From contig NZ_JANGCE010000027.1 of NCBI RefSeq assembly GCF_024462775.1, forward strand, positions 1 to 55,063: a DNA stretch of 55,063 nucleotides. The letters run 5' to 3'. Positions within the stretch are counted from its first letter, which is position 1, and every line of letters starts with the position of its first letter. A program made the position numbers and the translations under genes. The notes under the pieces are model-generated. The model was given only the letters and a program-made list of their open reading frames with translations. It ran no database searches and was not told the DNA's origin. The stretch comes from Butyricicoccus faecihominis (lineage in GTDB: Bacteria > Bacillota > Clostridia > Oscillospirales > Butyricicoccaceae). This document shows, in pieces, positions 51,623 to 55,063 of the stretch.

Positions 51623-51789
51623 GTGTACTAACCGCTAAAAGATTATTGCATATAATTGCATAAATGAGCAATTATACATGGTTTTAGCAATCCTATAATT
51701 AAAGAGGCTATAGCAGTAATTAAAATTGATGTGTTATTAGATAATACCCAAAAGCGTTAAAATATATCTACGCCTAAAAATATTCGCCC
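51622..51789. other. AT-rich spacer inside the shufflon
   Basis: 168 bp with no coding frame. It has small nested repeats (ATTGCATATAATTGCAT) and GCAATTATA-type elements. Possibly a bending or accessory-protein region, or a degenerate remnant. Confidence 0.4.
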
Positions 51790-51806
51790 TTGGCGAATAA
51801 GGTGGC
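51790..51806 (+). repeat. Shufflon site C
   Basis: TTGGCGAATAAGGTGGC, preceded by TATTCGCCC, so that ATTCGCC and GGCGAAT face each other around a 3-bp centre (CTT). Confidence 0.75.
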
Positions 51807-52374
51807 CGTGACGAGCGAAAACTGCCCTGATCTGGACGCATTTGTTGAGGTCAACAAATACATGTCCGTAGACGGTAGCACGCGCAACCGACCTGCCTTA
51901 ATACCTTTAGATTTCGGACGCGTTATCAATATAGGCGCGAATGAAACCACATTTTTGCAGGTGGTCTATTCACGATATGGTGCTACTGCATATCGTGGAT
52001 ATGCCGCTTGGGAAAGCCCCAAGTTTGCCCCATGGAATACCGCCGCCACCGCCACCCCGCCGCAGGAATACGATCTGCCAGTTGGATATGGCCTGTCAAC
52101 AGTCGGAATTTCAAAATACTTTAAAACACAGGAGAATATTGTGACCCTCAACGCCCGTTTGGTGGCAGGCATTGCTTTAGCGACAGATGCCACACTGGTG
52201 ATGCTTCCAGCGGGGTTTCGCCCATCTTTTGACCGATATATCAATGCTGTGGTAAACGATACGCCCATAAACGGCACGGTAATTCGCACGGACGGCAGAA
52301 TCTCACTGCCTTGGACTCCGTTGTCTGCGAATGATGTATTAGCCTTTGCGTCTACTTTTGTTGCCGAGAATTAA
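51790..52374 (+). CDS. Silent tail-fibre cassette 3
   Basis: 194 codons from TTG 51790 (LANKVAVTSENCPDLDAF), with NTAATATPPQEYDLPVGYG and VMLPAGFRPSFDRYI. No ribosome binding site or promoter in front, so not expressed as it stands. Direct orientation relative to cassette 1. Confidence 0.8.
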   Translation: MANKVAVTSENCPDLDAFVEVNKYMSVDGSTRNRPALIPLDFGRVINIGANETTFLQVVYSRYGATAYRGYAAWESPKFAPWNTAATATPPQEYDLPVGYGLSTVGISKYFKTQENIVTLNARLVAGIALATDATLVMLPAGFRPSFDRYINAVVNDTPINGTVIRTDGRISLPWTPLSANDVLAFASTFVAEN

Positions 52375-52386
52375 GTATCGGCTTGC

Positions 52387-52398
52387 TTAGAGCTCTAA
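52387..52398. repeat. Shared 3' palindrome TTAGAGCTCTAA, copy 2
   Basis: It lies between the ends of convergent cassettes 3 and 4 and supplies the TAG stop of cassette 4. Cassette 3 ends with TAA 12 bp earlier. Confidence 0.8.
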
Positions 52399-52997
52399 TC
52401 TGCCCAAAATTCAGCATCAATCATTAGCCAATTTGCGTTTTGCGGCAACCCTGCTATTGTGATACCGCCACTTGGATATATATGTGCGTGGCAATATCCA
52501 TTTGGTACACCATGGCTGGCACAATCAGCATGACGTACTATTTCCGTGCTAGGCCTATATCCTTCTGGCAACGTGGCAACTATATCGCCTTCTTGAAAAT
52601 CTCCGCTTGCCCGAGTAACCCATGCCATTATATATACTCGACCCGTTTGTGATTTCCGGTACTCACAAGGTTCAGGTAGCGCGCGCTGAACCCCCGCCGC
52701 CAGCGGCAGATCGTACACGGCGAGCGGGGTGGCGGTGGCGATTTTAACCCAGCCTGTCCATTCTTCACCTGTAAATGTTCTATAATAACTACTACCCGAA
52801 TAGTACCAAAACAACGTTTGTTTAATACCGAGGGCATAAGTTTTTTCAACTTTTAGGCCGAATGCAGTTTCGCCAAAAGGGTTGGGTGGAGTGTTGGTTG
52901 CATCTAAACCTGCTCCGCAATACCATTCTCCAGCTACTTTGCAGTTATTAAGGTTCGATCCAAATGGGATATCTCGTGGCACATCCGCCTTATTCGC
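52395..52997 (-). CDS. Silent tail-fibre cassette 4
   Basis: 200 codons starting ANKADVPRDIPFGSNLN, with VKIATATPLAVYDLPLAAG and TLPEGYRPSTEIVRHA. An in-frame TAG precedes GCG-AAT-AAG. It lies closest to the recombinase. Confidence 0.8.
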   Translation of the reverse strand, partial: ANKADVPRDIPFGSNLNNCKVAGEWYCGAGLDATNTPPNPFGETAFGLKVEKTYALGIKQTLFWYYSGSSYYRTFTGEEWTGWVKIATATPLAVYDLPLAAGVQRALPEPCEYRKSQTGRVYIMAWVTRASGDFQEGDIVATLPEGYRPSTEIVRHADCASHGVPNGYCHAHIYPSGGITIAGLPQNANWLMIDAEFWAD

Positions 52998-53007
52998 CTA
53001 AGGCGAA
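52981..53007 (-). repeat. Shufflon site D
   Basis: On the minus strand TTCGCCTTAGGCGAATAAGG, then CGGATGT. TTCGCC and GGCGAA form a perfect 6-bp inverted repeat around TTA, the clearest dyad of the four sites and a likely recombinase-binding core. Confidence 0.8.
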
Positions 53008-53041
53008 CCGACATCTCTTTGCCGCCATGATATAATGGCGG
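53008..53041 (+). promoter_or_regulatory. Promoter and operator-like dyad of the tyrosine recombinase
   Basis: CCGACA (53008-53013), a 17-bp spacer and TATAAT (53031-53036). The -10 box sits inside the perfect inverted repeat CCGCCAT-GATATA-ATGGCGG (53022-53041). The -35 box abuts site D, so recombinase bound at D could shut its own promoter. Confidence 0.55.
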
Positions 53042-53057
53042 TAAGGAGGTGTTCGAT

Positions 53058-54029
53058 ATGGATGCAAAAATGGAACTGAAAGAAAGATTGTGTGCTGTTT
53101 TTTGTGCTAATGCGGAACAAATTGAATCGGTAATGGATGGGTTTGTTATTCAACGGGAAACGGATCACCGACGGAGCAACTTGAAAAAACGAATTTTATC
53201 ATTTCTATCGGCAAAGAGGATCGACGGATTATCGCCTAAAACGTTGAAAAATTATAAGGAAATGCTTATGTGCTTTGCAAAGCAGGTGGATAAGCATGTT
53301 GCGCAAATCAATAGCGATGATATCAGAAGCTACGTGGGCTACTTATCTGATGAGCGAAAGCTGAAAAACAGCAGCATTCAGACCCATCTGACCACGCTGC
53401 GATCCTTTTTTTCATGGCTGGATGTCGAAGACATTATTAAGAAAAATCCCATGCGTAAAATAAAATCCTTCAAATTGGACCGTAAAAAGACGCGTATGCC
53501 GCTGACACCGGAAGAACTGGAAAAGCTGCGAGATGGCTGCCGCACCTATAAAGAAAAAGCGTTGTTAGAGTTTTTGGTATCAAGCGGTTGCCGTTTGGGA
53601 GAAATCGTGCGGATCAAGTTGGATCAGATCGATTGGCAGGGCCGCAGTGTCACGGTGCTCGGCAAGGGGAACAAGGAGCGGATCGTTTATTTTTCCGTGC
53701 GCGCAAAGCTAATGCTGCAGGAGTACTTAAATAAGCGGAAGGGTGGAGATGCTCTGTTTGCCAGTTCACGAACGCCATATGGCCCAATGAAAGCGCGGGC
53801 GGTGCAAAAAGCGATGCAGAAGATCGGAGAGCGGGCAAAAGAACCGCGTAGGGTGCATCCGCATTTAATGCGCCATACCTTTGCGAGTAATGCGATCAAT
53901 GGCGGTATGGATCTGGCGGTGATCCAGCGTCTGCTGGGGCATACAGATCCCAAAACAACGCTGATTTACGCGGAGCTGTCACCAAGAACCGTGAAATATG
54001 AATACGAGAAGATCGTAGCCGTAGCTTAA
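53058..54029 (+). CDS. Tyrosine recombinase of the tail-fibre shufflon
   Basis: 323 residues. A SAM-like core-binding domain (LSPKTLKNYKEMLMCFAKQV ... THLTTLRSFFSWLDVED) is followed by a catalytic domain with the full set: Arg in SSGCRLGEIV, Lys in GKGNKERIV, His-x2-Arg in HPHLMRHTFA, His in LLGHTDPKTT and Tyr in TLIYAELS. AAGGAGGT precedes ATG 53058. It is XerC/D-like in length. Position about 50 bp after site D, with no other recombinase near the tail genes, makes it the obvious shufflon invertase (Rci-like role). Confidence 0.9.
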   Translation: MDAKMELKERLCAVFCANAEQIESVMDGFVIQRETDHRRSNLKKRILSFLSAKRIDGLSPKTLKNYKEMLMCFAKQVDKHVAQINSDDIRSYVGYLSDERKLKNSSIQTHLTTLRSFFSWLDVEDIIKKNPMRKIKSFKLDRKKTRMPLTPEELEKLRDGCRTYKEKALLEFLVSSGCRLGEIVRIKLDQIDWQGRSVTVLGKGNKERIVYFSVRAKLMLQEYLNKRKGGDALFASSRTPYGPMKARAVQKAMQKIGERAKEPRRVHPHLMRHTFASNAINGGMDLAVIQRLLGHTDPKTTLIYAELSPRTVKYEYEKIVAVA

Positions 54030-54158
54030 CGGATACAAAGGAAAACAGACATCTGGGTGATTGTAAAGGGCTCAGGTGTTTTTGCTATGCGTGTATATAG
54101 GGAGTACGACTGTCCCCTATACAAAAAACGCCGAATGTGCTATATTGGGTACAGATTT

Positions 54159-54890
54159 ATGAGCGGCGGGGGTGCGAGGGTGTATCGGGTGGCGATTTGT
54201 GATGATGTGGAGCGGGATTTGGAGCAGATGACGGGGCTGGTGGTCTCGCTCCTGAAGGAGGAGCGGGTCGAATGCGCGGTCGACCGCTTTCACGCGGCGC
54301 GGGAGCTGCTGCGCGCAAAGCGGCTAGGCGGGAGCTGGGACCTGATCCTGCTGGACATCATGATGGATGGGCAGGACGGTATTGAGTTGGCCGATGCGCT
54401 GCGCGAGGCGGGGGACGAGACCGATCTTGTTTTCATCACCGCAAGCCCGGAATACGCGCTTGCGGGCTACCGGAGCTATCCGGTGAGCTATTTGATGAAG
54501 CCACTGACGCGGGACGCGCTGCGCCCGGTGCTCCGGCGCTGTCTGGAAGCGCATCGGCGCGTGCCTACGCTGACGCTGGACGCGATGGAGGGCGGCAAAG
54601 CGGCTTTTCCCCTGCGGGATATTTCCTTTATCGAAGTTTTTCGGCGTGAGCTGGTCGTGCACTGCGGCGCGGACCGCGTATCTTGCGCGGGCAGTTTGTC
54701 GGCGGCGCTGGAGCGGCTGCCGGGGGAGTGTTTTTACCGCTGTCACCGCAGCTTTGTGGTCAATCTGGCGTATGTGAACGGCATTCGGAAATACTGTTTT
54801 TTGCTCCGCAGCGGCGGCACCGTGCCCGTAGCGATGCGGGAGTATCCGGAGGCGCAAAAACGCTGGCTCGCTTATGTGGAAACAGAATAG
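54159..54890 (+). CDS. LytTR-type response regulator
   Basis: 243 residues. The receiver domain has ICDDVERD, the aspartate in LILLDIMMDGQDG and the lysine in SYLMKPLT. The C-terminal LytTR domain (FPLRDISFIEVFRRELVVHC ... CHRSFVVNLAYVNGI) binds DNA. ATG 54159 or GTG 54180 could start it. The partner kinase would be outside the window. AgrA/VirR-like regulators often answer to peptides; no peptide gene is seen here. Confidence 0.85.
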   Translation: MSGGGARVYRVAICDDVERDLEQMTGLVVSLLKEERVECAVDRFHAARELLRAKRLGGSWDLILLDIMMDGQDGIELADALREAGDETDLVFITASPEYALAGYRSYPVSYLMKPLTRDALRPVLRRCLEAHRRVPTLTLDAMEGGKAAFPLRDISFIEVFRRELVVHCGADRVSCAGSLSAALERLPGECFYRCHRSFVVNLAYVNGIRKYCFLLRSGGTVPVAMREYPEAQKRWLAYVETE

Positions 54891-54936
54891 CATAGGAGCT
54901 GTAAAAAAACTGTTGCAAACAGAAGAATACCCAAAT

Positions 54937-55038
54937 GTCATTCTGAACGAAGTGAAGAATCTCGCGCGATCGCGCGGAATTTACGCTGGGAACGCGCGTT
55001 CGCGCGAGATTCTTCGTCGCTTCGCTTCTCAGAATGAC
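54937..55038. repeat. Palindromic dispersed repeat, full copy
   Basis: Ends GTCATTCTGA and TCAGAATGAC; long inner arms GAATCTCGCGCG / CGCGCGAGATTC make it a near-perfect hairpin. Same family as 31331. Confidence 0.8.
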
Positions 55039-55063
55039 AAAATTGGTAGCATTCTTCGCTTTG

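Larger units (their letters stand above)
50387..53007. other. Tail-fibre shufflon (four C-terminal cassettes, four sites)
   Basis: Cassettes 1(+), 2(-), 3(+) and 4(-) occupy 50390-51007, 51012-51617, 51790-52374 and 52395-52997. Each begins in phase with GCG-AAT-AAG and each contains an ATATPP..YDLP motif. Sites B and D are inverted relative to A, so A-B or A-D recombination swaps the fibre end; A-C is direct and could delete or act through a two-step inversion. The recombinase gene follows at 53058. Confidence 0.85.

Noticed and set aside
50081-54029. A diversity-generating retroelement as the cause of fibre variation
   Set aside because: No reverse transcriptase gene and no template/variable repeat pair with adenine-specific mismatches is visible. 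The pattern is cassette inversion.
1-55063. CRISPR arrays, tRNA and rRNA genes
   Set aside because: No regularly spaced direct repeats and no tRNA- or rRNA-like sequences were noticed by eye; a dedicated covariance-model search would be needed to exclude small RNAs.

Overview
The window looks like a chromosomal segment of a low-to-mid GC Gram-positive anaerobe of the class Clostridia (Oscillospirales-like). The reasons are SLH-domain surface proteins, a YesM/YesN-type two-component system, strong AGGAGG ribosome binding sites, a PBSX-type contractile tail module and a Clostridia-style mobilizable element. The identification rests on gene content and protein motifs only; no rRNA or tRNA gene was seen.

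Layout. (1) 1-13.8 kb, metabolism and uptake: the 3' end of an IS256-type transposase; a Gfo/Idh/MocA oxidoreductase facing left; then rightward a histidine kinase, an AraC-type response regulator and a solute-binding protein in overlapping order; then a complete Dpp/Opp-like ABC importer (two permeases, two ATPases, a lipoprotein) followed by a TIM-barrel sugar isomerase/epimerase and a 3-hydroxyisobutyrate-type dehydrogenase. (2) 13.8-17.7 kb: an AraC regulator, an IS110 remnant joined to a palindromic repeat, and three leftward envelope genes, one an SLH gene split by an in-frame TGA. (3) 17.7-25.2 kb: a mobilizable element with two HTH regulators, a tightly controlled GIY-YIG / ClpX-like / unknown operon, a relaxase, MobC, a candidate oriT, a zinc-finger DUF6076-like protein and a large serine recombinase. 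(4) 25.2-37.7 kb: a 1033-residue SLH/GLUG surface protein, an ABC-2 exporter with an AraC-GyrI regulator, an RpiR regulator with a GNAT enzyme, a leftward deacetylase / PTS IIBC / GH4 glucosidase operon, an AbrB-like regulator and an HTH gene. (5) 37.7-54.0 kb: a nucleoside-deoxyribosyltransferase/TIR-like protein, an ImmA-type protease with a cI-like repressor and operators, two small leftward genes, and a compact headless contractile-tail locus (terminator, sheath, tube, chaperone with -1 frameshift, tape measure, LysM protein, peptidase-hub fusion, baseplate proteins, tail fibre). (6) 54.1-55.1 kb: a LytTR response regulator and a palindromic repeat.

The most striking system is at 50.4-54.0 kb. 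The tail-fibre gene has a constant N-terminus of about 102 residues, then a short site built on GGCGAATAAG. Three further C-terminal cassettes lie downstream in alternating orientation. Each is preceded by the same site in the same codon phase, lacks its own ribosome binding site, and shares an ATATPP...YDLP motif. A tyrosine recombinase gene starts about 50 bp after the last site. This has every structural mark of a multi-cassette shufflon that switches the receptor-binding end of a phage-tail-like particle. The same locus carries a classical A_AAA_AAC -1 frameshift signal in the tail assembly chaperone and a hub protein fused to M23 and 3D peptidoglycan-active domains. No capsid, terminase, portal, holin or separate endolysin gene is visible, so the locus is best read as a tailocin-like particle under ImmA/cI-type control.
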